A stretch of DNA of 58,966 nucleotides from Erysipelotrichaceae bacterium (GTDB taxonomy: Bacteria > Bacillota_I > Bacilli_A > Erysipelotrichales > Erysipelotrichaceae). Of this stretch, positions 8,358-16,413 are shown piece after piece (position 1 is the first letter of the stretch; each line of letters begins with the position of its first letter). The notes beneath the pieces were generated by a model, which ran no database searches, had not been told where the DNA came from, and saw only the letters and a list, made by a program, of their open reading frames with translations. The stretch covers positions 1 through 58,966 of the forward strand of contig SVBN01000007.1 of assembly GCA_015058875.1 (NCBI GenBank), read 5' to 3'. A program made the translations under genes and the position numbers.

Positions 8358-9538
8358 AAGTCAATGGATTTCTGAAGGACGTTACCGGCGCTTCCCGTGT
8401 AACCAAAGCAAGAAGAACCCTGATTCAGAACGGCAATCCTGCCAATATTTACCGCGATCCGATCCGGGAAGTTGCGCTTGAAGTACATCCCGAACCGATG
8501 CAGGTACGCTGCACGCAGGTAAAGGACGCCAGCACAACCGCAAAAACATTCCGCTTTGAAGCAGCCGGCGGCAAACTGCCGCCGTTCCAGGCAGGACAGT
8601 ATGTCTCGTTTGAGCTGAAGATCGGCAATACCGTTACAACAAGACCGTTCTCTATTTCCAGCGCCCCGTTTGAAGCGCGGCAGAAAGATCATCCGTTCTT
8701 TGAAGTCACCGTACGCAGAGGCAGAGAAGACGGTTTTGTCAGCAACTATTTCTATGACTCCGTTCACGAAGGCGATGCATTCACCGTATCCCTTCCCTTC
8801 GGGCAGTTCTTCTATGAGCCGCTCAGAGACGGCAGACACATCCTGGCACTGGCCGGGGGATCCGGCATCACGCCGTTTGTGTCCATGGCAAAGGAAATCC
8901 GCCACGGGACACTGGATGCGGATCTGACGATCCTTGCCGGAAATGTCTCCTCTTCCGATATCATCCTGAAGGATGAACTCGATCAGCTTGCCGGCGGCAG
9001 AGTAAAAGTTGTTCATGTCATCTCCGGTGAAGAAGACTGGCAGGGTGAAAAAGGCTTCCTGACTTCCGATCTTATCCGGAAGTATATGCGGGAAGACAGC
9101 TCCTTCTTTGTCTGCGGTCCGCAGGTGATGTATCAGTTCGTCCGCGGTGAGCTGGAAAAGCTGAATATCGCCCCGAAACGGATCCGGATGGAAGTGTTCG
9201 GTGCACCGCGCGACATTACAAAGGCAGACGGATATCCGCTGAAGGAAGCACAGACATTCCGGCTTCACGTCATGCGCGGCATCCATGAAGATGTCATCGA
9301 GGCATCCTCCGCAGAATCACTGGCAGTCGCCATGGAGCGCGCCGGAATCAAAAACAAGACACGCTGCCGTTCCGGTGCCTGCGGATACTGCCGCTGCAAG
9401 CTGGTCAGCGGCGAGGTCTTTGTCCCTTCCGACGGAGACGGAAGACGCTGGGCGGATAAAAAGTTCGGATATGTTCATGCATGTTCCGCATATCCGCTGT
9501 CTGACTGCACCATAAAAATCATCATTGAAGCAGACTGA
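8354..9538 (+). CDS. Ferredoxin-NAD(P)H reductase fused to a C-terminal [2Fe-2S] ferredoxin domain
   Basis: Electron-transfer protein of 394 residues. A lead segment (1-50) of unclear role precedes an FNR-type FAD domain (RPFSISSAP from residue 97) and an NAD(P) domain (GGSGITP at 168-174; CGPQ near 254). A plant-type [2Fe-2S] domain follows with Cys338, Cys343, Cys346 and Cys377 in C-x4-C-x2-C...C spacing. It should pass electrons from NAD(P)H through FAD to the iron-sulfur centre and on to a partner, most likely the CrtI-like protein encoded just upstream. ATG at 8354 overlaps the upstream stop and has AAGGAGG; an in-frame start seven codons earlier is less likely. Confidence 0.9.
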   Translation: MKVNGFLKDVTGASRVTKARRTLIQNGNPANIYRDPIREVALEVHPEPMQVRCTQVKDASTTAKTFRFEAAGGKLPPFQAGQYVSFELKIGNTVTTRPFSISSAPFEARQKDHPFFEVTVRRGREDGFVSNYFYDSVHEGDAFTVSLPFGQFFYEPLRDGRHILALAGGSGITPFVSMAKEIRHGTLDADLTILAGNVSSSDIILKDELDQLAGGRVKVVHVISGEEDWQGEKGFLTSDLIRKYMREDSSFFVCGPQVMYQFVRGELEKLNIAPKRIRMEVFGAPRDITKADGYPLKEAQTFRLHVMRGIHEDVIEASSAESLAVAMERAGIKNKTRCRSGACGYCRCKLVSGEVFVPSDGDGRRWADKKFGYVHACSAYPLSDCTIKIIIEAD

Positions 9539-9553
9539 AGATAACCTTCTTTT

Positions 9554-9585
9554 GCAGGACAGGGCAAATCCCTGCCCTGCTTTTT
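9554..9585 (+). terminator. Terminator of the isomerase-reductase operon
   Basis: An 11-bp stem with one mismatch (9554-9564 with 9570-9580), a 5-base loop and five T residues. It begins 16 bases after the reductase stop codon. Confidence 0.9.
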
Positions 9586-9688
9586 CTTCAGGAAACAATC
9601 CGGATCATTTCACACGGGATTCACCTCCCGCGCAGACAATCTTAAGACAGGCTGTTTATTTTATACCTGTGCAGCGGAGGTGAACGAT

Positions 9689-10732
9689 ATGTGTATGATA
9701 ACTGCATTAATTCCTGCGTACTGTCCGGATAATAAACTGATCGGTCTGGTCAGGGAACTGGAAGAGCGCAATGTCCGCTGCGTCATTGTGAACGACGGTT
9801 CTCCCGCAGAATACGACAGGATATTTGAAGGACTGCCCGCAGAGACGGAAGTCATCCGGCTAGAGCGGAATTCCGGCAAGGGCACTGCCCTGAAAACCGG
9901 CATGAAGTATATCGATGAAAATATCAGAAGCTGTATTGCCGTAACTGCGGATGCGGACGGACAGCATCTGCCTGAAGATATCATGCGTACTGCCCATGAA
10001 GCAGAAAAAGAAGAAAGAGCGCTGGTGCTGGGCGTACGCAGTTTTTCTGAAGATGATGTTCCGTTCAGGTCCTATTACGGCAATAAGATAACGGAAACCG
10101 TATTCCGGTTCCTGACAGGCGTGCATGTCAGCGATACCCAGACCGGCCTCAGAGCATTCCGGAGTGAATTGATTCCGGAGCTGCTGGAAGCGGGAGGCAG
10201 CCGCTATGAATATGAAATGAATCAGCTGCTGTACTGCATACAGAAAAAGATTCCCATCCGGGAAGTCGGAATACATACCGTATATGAAGGAAACAATGAA
10301 GGCTCGCACTTTCATCCGTTCCGTGATTCCTGGAAGATTTATTCCGGCATACTGAAATTCTCGCTGGCTTCGCTTTCTTCCTTCCTGGTGGATTTCCTGC
10401 TGTTTGCGCTGTTCAGCCGCATGTTCAAAGGTACATACAGTCTGGCGCTGGCCAATGTCCTTGCCCGGTTCCTGTCGGCTTCCTTCAATTACGAAGTCAA
10501 CAGAACAGCTGTATTCCATGATACCGGCAGCCGGAAGCGCAGTCTGATCCGGTATATCCTGCTGGCTTTGGGCATCCTTGCATGCAATACCGCAATGCTT
10601 TATGTACTGGCTTCCGCGGGCATCCCTGCGACTGCGGCCAAAATCATGACGGAACTGATCCTGTTTGCGGCGTCATGGACAATTCAGAACCGGTTTGTAT
10701 TCTCTCAGGAAAGGAGGAGCCTGAATCAATGA
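9689..10732 (+). CDS. GT2 glycosyltransferase fused to a GtrA-like membrane domain
   Basis: Bifunctional membrane protein of 347 residues. Residues 1 to about 215 form a GT2 domain like polyprenyl-phosphate sugar transferases (VNDGS, TADADGQHLPED, DTQTGLRAF). The C-terminal 120 residues hold four hydrophobic segments and the SFNYEVNR/NRFVF pattern of GtrA flippase-like domains. It probably makes a lipid-linked sugar and helps translocate it for cell-surface glycosylation. The frame opens with GTG at 9680, but GCGGAGG lies over that codon, so the ATG at 9689 fits. It overlaps the next gene by four bases. Confidence 0.88.
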   Translation: MCMITALIPAYCPDNKLIGLVRELEERNVRCVIVNDGSPAEYDRIFEGLPAETEVIRLERNSGKGTALKTGMKYIDENIRSCIAVTADADGQHLPEDIMRTAHEAEKEERALVLGVRSFSEDDVPFRSYYGNKITETVFRFLTGVHVSDTQTGLRAFRSELIPELLEAGGSRYEYEMNQLLYCIQKKIPIREVGIHTVYEGNNEGSHFHPFRDSWKIYSGILKFSLASLSSFLVDFLLFALFSRMFKGTYSLALANVLARFLSASFNYEVNRTAVFHDTGSRKRSLIRYILLALGILACNTAMLYVLASAGIPATAAKIMTELILFAASWTIQNRFVFSQERRSLNQ

Positions 10733-11616
10733 AAAAGAAAATGTTTTATATCAGAGACTGTCTGATCATCCTGATCATGACTGCGGCTGTTCTGCTGGAT
10801 ACCTTTGTCGTATCACAGAAATATACCGTTGCGGCAGAGCGCGATAGTTCTCATGAAACTGCCGCACCTGTTTCGGCCCCGGTCATCACCGGCACATCTT
10901 ATCAGGATGAAAATATCTCAGTCTCCATCAGTACATACCGGTATAACGATACCGATATCTACGTTGCGGATGTACAGATCAGTGATCTTTCCTGTCTGTA
11001 CAGTGTTCTGGCGGACAATACCTACGGTAAAAACGTGACGGAAAAGACCAGTGAAATGGCTCTGGAAAACAGTGCGGTTCTGGCAGTCAACGGTGATTAT
11101 TACGGGGCCAGAAACAGCGGTTATGTGATCCGTGACGGCGTGCTGTATCGGGACAAGGCATCCGGAGATGATCAGGAAGACCTGGTCATATGGCCGGACG
11201 GATCTTTTGAGATCATCACGGAAGGCACAGTCAGTGCGCAGTCACTGGCTGATGCCGGCGCACTGCAGGTTTATTCCTTCGGACCGGCACTGATTGAAAA
11301 CGGAGAGATTTCCGTCGGGCTGAATGATGAAGTCGGCAGGGCAAAAGCATCCAATCCGCGTACAGCGGTCTGTGAAATCGAGCCGCTCCATTATCTGTTT
11401 GTTGTCAGCGACGGCAGAACCGATGAAAGCGAAGGGCTTTCACTGTATGAACTGGCGGAATTCCTGGAGACATTTAATGTAAAAACCGCCTATAACCTGG
11501 ACGGCGGCGGTTCTTCGACAATGGTATTTATGGGTGAGCTGGTCAACAACCCGACGACCGGTGGAAACAGAGTTTCGGAAAGGAGTGTCAGTGATGCGCT
11601 TTGTATCGGATATTAA
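10729..11616 (+). CDS. Membrane-anchored phosphodiester glycosidase (NAGPA domain)
   Basis: A 295-residue extracellular protein with a single N-terminal transmembrane segment (about 10-30). The NAGPA/DUF2233 domain contains the conserved NGDYYG near the middle and AYNLDGGGSSTMV near the C-terminus. The family uncovers or hydrolyses GlcNAc-phosphodiester-type linkages. ATG at 10729 overlaps the glycosyltransferase stop (ATGA) and has AAAGGAGG, so the two are co-translated; this suggests trimming or remodelling of the phosphosugar polymer built by the upstream enzyme. A frame extending 49 codons upstream is only read-through over the previous gene. Confidence 0.88.
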   Translation: MKKKMFYIRDCLIILIMTAAVLLDTFVVSQKYTVAAERDSSHETAAPVSAPVITGTSYQDENISVSISTYRYNDTDIYVADVQISDLSCLYSVLADNTYGKNVTEKTSEMALENSAVLAVNGDYYGARNSGYVIRDGVLYRDKASGDDQEDLVIWPDGSFEIITEGTVSAQSLADAGALQVYSFGPALIENGEISVGLNDEVGRAKASNPRTAVCEIEPLHYLFVVSDGRTDESEGLSLYELAEFLETFNVKTAYNLDGGGSSTMVFMGELVNNPTTGGNRVSERSVSDALCIGY

Positions 11617-11944
11617 CCGGAAGTCCGTCATTGCATGGACAATGATCACCATCTTCAGCATGGTCTTCTCATTTATCTACGAAGCATTCAGCTTCGGCGT
11701 CTATTCCGCCTCCATGATCTGCCTGTTTGTCTGGCCGTTTGTGCTCGGCGTGATCCCCTGTCTGTTCCTGAGGCGGGATATGGGCAGATTCTGGAATGAC
11801 GGCGTGCTGATCCTGATGGTTGCGGGCATGCTGAAAGGGATATTTGATATCTACGGTACCGCCAGCATGTGGCCGTCCGTCATGTTCGTCCTCGGATGGA
11901 TCTGCATCCTGTACGGTTTTGTTCAGTTCAGATCGGAAATATGA
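11594..11944 (+). CDS. Small integral membrane protein, 116 residues
   Basis: Unrecognised hydrophobic protein with about four predicted membrane segments and short charged loops (RRDMGRFW in the middle). AGGAG at 11581-11585 precedes the ATG at 11594, which lies inside the end of the glycosidase gene, overlapping it by 23 bases. It is therefore the third gene of the glycosyltransferase operon and may assist the membrane glycosylation machinery. No catalytic motif is visible. An earlier in-frame start within the glycosidase gene is unlikely. Confidence 0.72.
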   Translation: MRFVSDINRKSVIAWTMITIFSMVFSFIYEAFSFGVYSASMICLFVWPFVLGVIPCLFLRRDMGRFWNDGVLILMVAGMLKGIFDIYGTASMWPSVMFVLGWICILYGFVQFRSEI

Positions 11945-11976
11945 CTATCTGCGGGGTATGCATTGCATATCCTGCT

Positions 11977-13659
11977 TTATTTCTTTTCCAGAACCAGTGC
12001 CTGATACGGCTTCAGCCTGACGGAATGACCTTTCATGATAAAATTCTCATAATTGTTCAGCAGAACCTTCGCACCGTTTACCCAATCCGGAAGTGCATAT
12101 TCCGTTTCATGCGGACTGAAGTTCCCAACGATAAACATCCTGCTTTCATTCAGTGTTCTGCTGTAGGCAATAATCCGTCTGTTTTCATGATCATATTCTT
12201 CAACGGTGCCTTTCAGAACTGTTTCATTGTTTTTCCGGATCCGCAGGAGTTTCTGATAAAAGCGGTATACGGACTTTTCGCTTTCCATATCTTTCCGGAT
12301 ATTGACATCCTTATATGCCGGATTGACGCACTGCCATGGCTCGCAGCCCCGGTTAAACCCGCCGTTGACGCTGTCATCCCACTGCATCGGTACCCGGGCA
12401 TGGTCTCTGGCACCGTATCTGACAAGTCTGAATGCAAGCAGGTACGGCATGCCGTAACCGACCATCAGCTCATAGACAAAATGGCTGACCGGGTCCCGCA
12501 TATCATTTATATTTCTGAAATTGCAGTTCCCCAGACCTGCCTCCTGTCCCATATAGATGAACGGAGTTCCCCAGCCCATATAAGTGACAGCAGCCAGCAT
12601 GGTCGCTGCTTCATACCGGTATTTCTCCGTGTCGATCGAGAAACGGCTGACACTTCTGGGATTGTCATGATTCTCCAGAACAAGCGTATTCCATCCGACC
12701 CCGTAATTTTCCGTCTGGGGCTGAAGCAGTCCCTTCTTGAACTGAAGGAGATCGAACGGTTTCGGGAAGAATTTCTTTGCGGCAATATTATCGGAATCAA
12801 GGTGTGCGAAGTTAAAGATGGAATCCAGTTCATGGTTTTCTTCTTTCACATATTCCAGGGCGGCTTCTTCGGAAGGATGGAAGGATTCCCCGACTGTGAA
12901 TGTGTCATACAGGGACAGTGCATTCTCATTCAGTTCCTTCAGGAACTCATGCATGCGCGGCCCGTCCACATAAAACGGCGCACCTTTCTGAAAGGAATCC
13001 TTATTGAAGTCATCCTGTATCGGATAAACCTTGGAGAACATATTGAATACGTCAAAGCGGAAGCCATCCACCCCTTTCTCCAGCCAGAATCTGAGAATCC
13101 CGATGATCTCTTTTCTCACTGCCGGATTCTCCCAGTTCAGATCCGCCTGTTCCCTGCAGAACAGATGCAGATAGAACTCATCGGTATCTCCGATTCTTTC
13201 CCAGGCAGAACCGGTGAATGTAGACTCCCAGTTGCTGGGAGGCATGAGTTTTCCTTTGTTCATTCTTCCTTTGCGGATGATGTAATAATCCCGGTAAGGC
13301 GAATCAGGACTGCTCAGAGCTTCTTTGAACCAGCGGTGTTCCGTTGAAGTATGGTTGATCACCATATCCATGATCACTTTCAGGCCCCTGCTGTGGCATT
13401 CCTCCATCAGCCTGTCAAAGTCTTCCATTGTACCGAATTTCGGATCAATGGCCTGATAATCGCTGACATCATAGCCGTAGTCATAATCCGGCGAAAGATA
13501 CAGCGGCGAGAACCAGATAGCTGTGGCACCGAGATCTCTGATGTAGTCCAGTTTCGAAATAATGCCGGCAATATCTCCCCAGCCGTCATTGTCCGAATCC
13601 ATAAAGCTGAACGGATATACCTGATATACCACCGCATTCTTATACCATTGTGTTTTCAT
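11977..13659 (-). CDS. GH13 alpha-glucosidase (oligo-1,6-glucosidase type)
   Basis: Cytoplasmic exo-acting glucosidase of 560 residues cleaving short alpha-glucosides such as isomaltose-type oligosaccharides. Catalytic residues of GH13 are visible: nucleophile Asp203 in GFRFDVFN, acid/base Glu258 in TVGES, and the transition-state Asp332 in ENHDN. VINHTS at 100-105 is the first conserved region. ATG at 13659 sits 8 bases after GGAG; earlier in-frame starts lack an RBS. Trehalose-6-phosphate hydrolase is an alternative within the same subfamily. It follows an esterase-like gene on the same strand, separated by a hairpin. Confidence 0.92.
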   Translation of the reverse strand: MKTQWYKNAVVYQVYPFSFMDSDNDGWGDIAGIISKLDYIRDLGATAIWFSPLYLSPDYDYGYDVSDYQAIDPKFGTMEDFDRLMEECHSRGLKVIMDMVINHTSTEHRWFKEALSSPDSPYRDYYIIRKGRMNKGKLMPPSNWESTFTGSAWERIGDTDEFYLHLFCREQADLNWENPAVRKEIIGILRFWLEKGVDGFRFDVFNMFSKVYPIQDDFNKDSFQKGAPFYVDGPRMHEFLKELNENALSLYDTFTVGESFHPSEEAALEYVKEENHELDSIFNFAHLDSDNIAAKKFFPKPFDLLQFKKGLLQPQTENYGVGWNTLVLENHDNPRSVSRFSIDTEKYRYEAATMLAAVTYMGWGTPFIYMGQEAGLGNCNFRNINDMRDPVSHFVYELMVGYGMPYLLAFRLVRYGARDHARVPMQWDDSVNGGFNRGCEPWQCVNPAYKDVNIRKDMESEKSVYRFYQKLLRIRKNNETVLKGTVEEYDHENRRIIAYSRTLNESRMFIVGNFSPHETEYALPDWVNGAKVLLNNYENFIMKGHSVRLKPYQALVLEKK

Positions 13660-13693
13660 GTTCATCTCTCCGACTCTTTTCATATACAGTTTA

Positions 13694-13719
13694 CCGCAGA
13701 ACGAAAGACAATTCTGCGG
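13694..13719. promoter_or_regulatory. Inverted repeat between esterase and glucosidase genes
   Basis: CCGCAGAA (13694-13701) and TTCTGCGG (13712-13719) with a 10-base spacer. There is no T-run on the minus strand, so it is not a standard terminator. Its place 35 bases upstream of the glucosidase start fits an operator or leader hairpin. Confidence 0.4.
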
Positions 13720-13734
13720 CATGCATCATATTTA

Positions 13735-14484
13735 TTATCCGTTCTGTTCCAGAAGAAAACGCCTGATTTCTTCCGTCACCATTTCAAGACGGAAATGATA
13801 ATCATGATCATCTCCCGGAATCACTGCCAGACGGCAGTTCTGATAGCGGGCTGCCGCATCAACGGAGTATTGCAGCGGAACCGCTTCATCCTGATCCCCA
13901 TGCACAATCAATACCGGTTTCTGATATTTATCTATGAAATCCTCCGCATGGATCAGCTGCGCCGTACGGAAATAGTTCCCCTTCAGCCGCAATCCTCCGG
14001 CTTCAAACAGTTCGGGAATATGATCCGGATCAAACCGGAACATGCCGAGCAGATCTCCCTTTCTTGCACATTCGGGAATCAGAATTGCCGGAGACAGCGG
14101 AATCAGCGCTTTGAAATCATCCGGTCTGGCTCCGGCTGCCATCATGGCCAGCAGGCCGCCCTGGGAATGTCCGGAAATATAAAGATCCGAAACAAAGTCC
14201 AGGGATTGTGCATATTCAATCACTGTCATGGCATTGCCGAACCATTTGAAGATCGTATGGTCTTCGAATTTTCCTTCACTCATCCCATGCCCGTACAGAT
14301 CGACTCTCAGCACCGCAAAACCGATATCGCATGCTGTCTTTGAAACGGCACGGATATGCGCTTCCTCCATGTGTCCTGTCAGGCCATGAAATAAAATCAG
14401 CAGCGGACATTTCCCGGATTGAACCGGCTGTTCAAGCTTTGCATGAAGACGGATATGATCATCCTCAATAAAGAACTCTTTCAT
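13735..14484 (-). CDS. Alpha/beta hydrolase, cinnamoyl-esterase-like
   Basis: A 249-residue serine hydrolase. The nucleophile elbow is GHSQGG with Ser107, the oxyanion region is HGLTGH (33-38), and His227 in PGDDHDY is the likely catalytic histidine with Asp197 or Asp199. The lid segment FDPDHIPELF and overall layout resemble Lactobacillus cinnamoyl/feruloyl esterases, which release hydroxycinnamates from plant esters; that similarity is from memory. The ATG at 14484 has AAGGAG 10 bases upstream. Adjacent to a GH13 glucosidase on the same strand, it may take part in dietary plant-glycan use. Confidence 0.85.
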   Translation of the reverse strand: MKEFFIEDDHIRLHAKLEQPVQSGKCPLLILFHGLTGHMEEAHIRAVSKTACDIGFAVLRVDLYGHGMSEGKFEDHTIFKWFGNAMTVIEYAQSLDFVSDLYISGHSQGGLLAMMAAGARPDDFKALIPLSPAILIPECARKGDLLGMFRFDPDHIPELFEAGGLRLKGNYFRTAQLIHAEDFIDKYQKPVLIVHGDQDEAVPLQYSVDAAARYQNCRLAVIPGDDHDYHFRLEMVTEEIRRFLLEQNG

Positions 14485-14536
14485 CAGATACTGTCTCCTT
14501 ATCATGACCATTATATCAATATGCCCATTTTCACAA

Positions 14537-14566
14537 TAAAAACCTGTCCCATTGCAGGAAACAGGT
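14537..14566 (-). terminator. Terminator of the aminotransferase-Lrp operon
   Basis: ACCTGT/ACAGGT stem (14566-14561 with 14547-14542) followed by five T residues on the minus strand, 17 bases after the Lrp-family stop codon. Confidence 0.8.
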
Positions 14567-14582
14567 CAGTCAGATTATTGAT

Positions 14583-15074
14583 TTATGCGCTGATGGGCAG
14601 ACGGTCATCATCGACATCCGTTTTGATTTCCATCGTGACGCCGTTGACCTTGTATTTCTTCAGGACAAACATTGTCACGGTGCTGGCCACGCCTTCCAGC
14701 GGCGCAAGCTTTCCGCCGACAAAATCAGCCACTTCGCGCATCGTTCTGGCGTTGATGCTGAGAAGGAATTCACTGGAGCCGCTGGTGAGATACAGGGAGG
14801 AGACTTCCGGGAACCGGGCAATGCGCTCGGCGATTTTGTCATATCCCCTGTCTCTTTCCGGCTTTGCAGAAACGCCGATAAAGGCATCCACATGATCGAT
14901 ATTTGTCTTGTCCCAGTTGATCACCGTGTGATAGCCGCAGATGATTTTCCTTTTTTCCAGGCTGTCCTTGGCATTTTCCACATCTTCCTCTTTCTCGCCG
15001 AGAATGTCGGCAAGATCCGCGACACTTGCACGGGGATAGAGAGAAAGCAGATCGAGCAGTTTCATTTCATCCAT
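14583..15074 (-). CDS. Lrp/AsnC-family regulator
   Basis: A 163-residue protein with an N-terminal winged helix-turn-helix (LLDLLSLYPRASVADLADIL) and a C-terminal RAM/ACT-like effector domain (about 60-145). It starts 5 bases after the aminotransferase stop with AAAGGAG, so both genes are co-transcribed. Such pairs usually mean the regulator senses an amino acid handled by the enzyme and controls its own operon. The effector amino acid cannot be read from sequence. The C-terminal tail is slightly longer than in minimal Lrp proteins. Confidence 0.9.
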   Translation of the reverse strand: MDEMKLLDLLSLYPRASVADLADILGEKEEDVENAKDSLEKRKIICGYHTVINWDKTNIDHVDAFIGVSAKPERDRGYDKIAERIARFPEVSSLYLTSGSSEFLLSINARTMREVADFVGGKLAPLEGVASTVTMFVLKKYKVNGVTMEIKTDVDDDRLPISA

Positions 15075-15079
15075 AATGT

Positions 15080-16252
15080 TTATTCTCCTTTGATCTCATC
15101 CAGGAATTCCTGAATGCGCTTCATCGCTTCACGCAGATGTTCAAGGCTGTAGGCGTAGCTGATTCTGGCAAACCCTTCCCCGCAGGCACCGAAGGCGCTG
15201 CCCGGAATAATTGCCACATGTTTCTTCTGCAGCAGCTGTTCGCAGAATTCATCCGAAGTCATGCCGCTGCTGGAAATATTCGGGAACAGATAGAAGGCGC
15301 CTTTGGGCTCAAACGTATGCAGTCCCATCTCATTCAGCTTCCTGACGCAATACTGTCTTCTTGTATCATACTGCCGGCGCATATAATCCACATCATCATC
15401 GCAGTCCCGCAGTGCGGTAATCGCCGCATACTGGCTGGTGGTCGGTGCCGACATGATGCAGCTCTGGTGGATCTTCGTCATTGCGGCAATGATGGGTCTC
15501 GGTCCGGCCGCATAACCGAGTCTCCAGCCGGTCATGGAATAGGTCTTGGAGAATCCGTTGACAACAATGGTACGTTCCTTCATTCCTTCGATCATAGCAA
15601 TTGACTCATGAGCACCGGTGTAATTGAGCTCGGAATAGATTTCATCGGAAAGAACGATGATATCCGTTCCTCTCAGCACATCCGCGATTGCGGTGAGATC
15701 CTCATGCCGCAGTACCGCTCCGGTCGGATTATTCGGGTAGCTGAGCACCAGCATCTTGGTGCGCGGCGTAATCGCAGCCCGGATCTGTTCCGCCGTTACG
15801 CGGAATTCATTTTCCTCCGTGGTCGCAACCGGCACCGGCTTTCCGCCGATCAGTGTCGTGATCGGATCATAGCAGACAAAGCACGGTTCGGGAATGATTA
15901 CTTCATCCCCCTCTTCAATCAATGCCCGCAGCGCAAGATCGATCGCTTCACTGCCGCCGACAGTAACCAGTATCTCTTCCGGCTGATAAGCCATTTCATA
16001 CCGCCGCTTCAGCCAGCCGCATATTTCCATTCTCAGCTCTTTCAGTCCGGCGTTGGCAGTATATTTTGTCCTGCCGATTTCCAGGGAATGAATGGCCGCG
16101 TCGCGGATATCCCACGGCGTCTGAAAATCCGGTTCTCCTACGCCGAGGGAAATGCATTCCGGCATATCCGCAACCAGGTCAAAGAACCTGCGGATTCCGG
16201 AAGGTCTCATCTTTTCTGCTTTTTCTGAAATCAGTTTGTCGTAATCAAGCAT
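15080..16252 (-). CDS. PLP-dependent class I/II aminotransferase
   Basis: A 390-residue fold-type I aminotransferase. The Schiff-base lysine is in NGFSKTYSMTGWRLGY; SYPNNPTGA and the C-terminal ARISYA carry the usual cofactor- and carboxylate-binding residues. Closest general type is the aspartate/aromatic/alanine aminotransferase subgroup Ib. The start has GAGGAAAAGCT before ATG and a strong promoter 24-51 bases upstream. Its operon partner is an Lrp-type regulator. Substrate is not assignable from sequence. Confidence 0.92.
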   Translation of the reverse strand: MLDYDKLISEKAEKMRPSGIRRFFDLVADMPECISLGVGEPDFQTPWDIRDAAIHSLEIGRTKYTANAGLKELRMEICGWLKRRYEMAYQPEEILVTVGGSEAIDLALRALIEEGDEVIIPEPCFVCYDPITTLIGGKPVPVATTEENEFRVTAEQIRAAITPRTKMLVLSYPNNPTGAVLRHEDLTAIADVLRGTDIIVLSDEIYSELNYTGAHESIAMIEGMKERTIVVNGFSKTYSMTGWRLGYAAGPRPIIAAMTKIHQSCIMSAPTTSQYAAITALRDCDDDVDYMRRQYDTRRQYCVRKLNEMGLHTFEPKGAFYLFPNISSSGMTSDEFCEQLLQKKHVAIIPGSAFGACGEGFARISYAYSLEHLREAMKRIQEFLDEIKGE

Positions 16253-16275
16253 AGCTTTTCCTCATATTTGTAACC

Positions 16276-16303
16276 ATTATACCCATCCGTCTGATCATCT
16301 CAA
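16276..16303 (-). promoter_or_regulatory. Promoter of the aminotransferase-Lrp operon
   Basis: On the minus strand TTGAGA (16303-16298), 16-base spacer, perfect TATAAT (16281-16276), 23 bases before the aminotransferase start codon. Confidence 0.7.
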
Positions 16304-16413
16304 GCATCCTGCGGGGATCTTTTTTGCTGTTCCTGTGCGCAGAATGCCTTCTTCTGAAAATATCCTCAAAGACCGCGGTGTCTTTCAGGTAAGAGACAGG
16401 ATACCCGGTGTGT

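Noticed and set aside
10582-10728. Longer start for the phosphodiester glycosidase inside the glycosyltransferase gene
   Set aside because: The region is coding in another frame, and the ATG at 10729 has AAAGGAGG with the usual four-base overlap and a proper membrane anchor.
11869-13347. Long plus-strand frame of about 490 codons opposite the GH13 gene
   Set aside because: It is antisense to a fully conserved glucosidase; its start lies inside the small membrane protein gene and the translation shows no domain or sensible composition.
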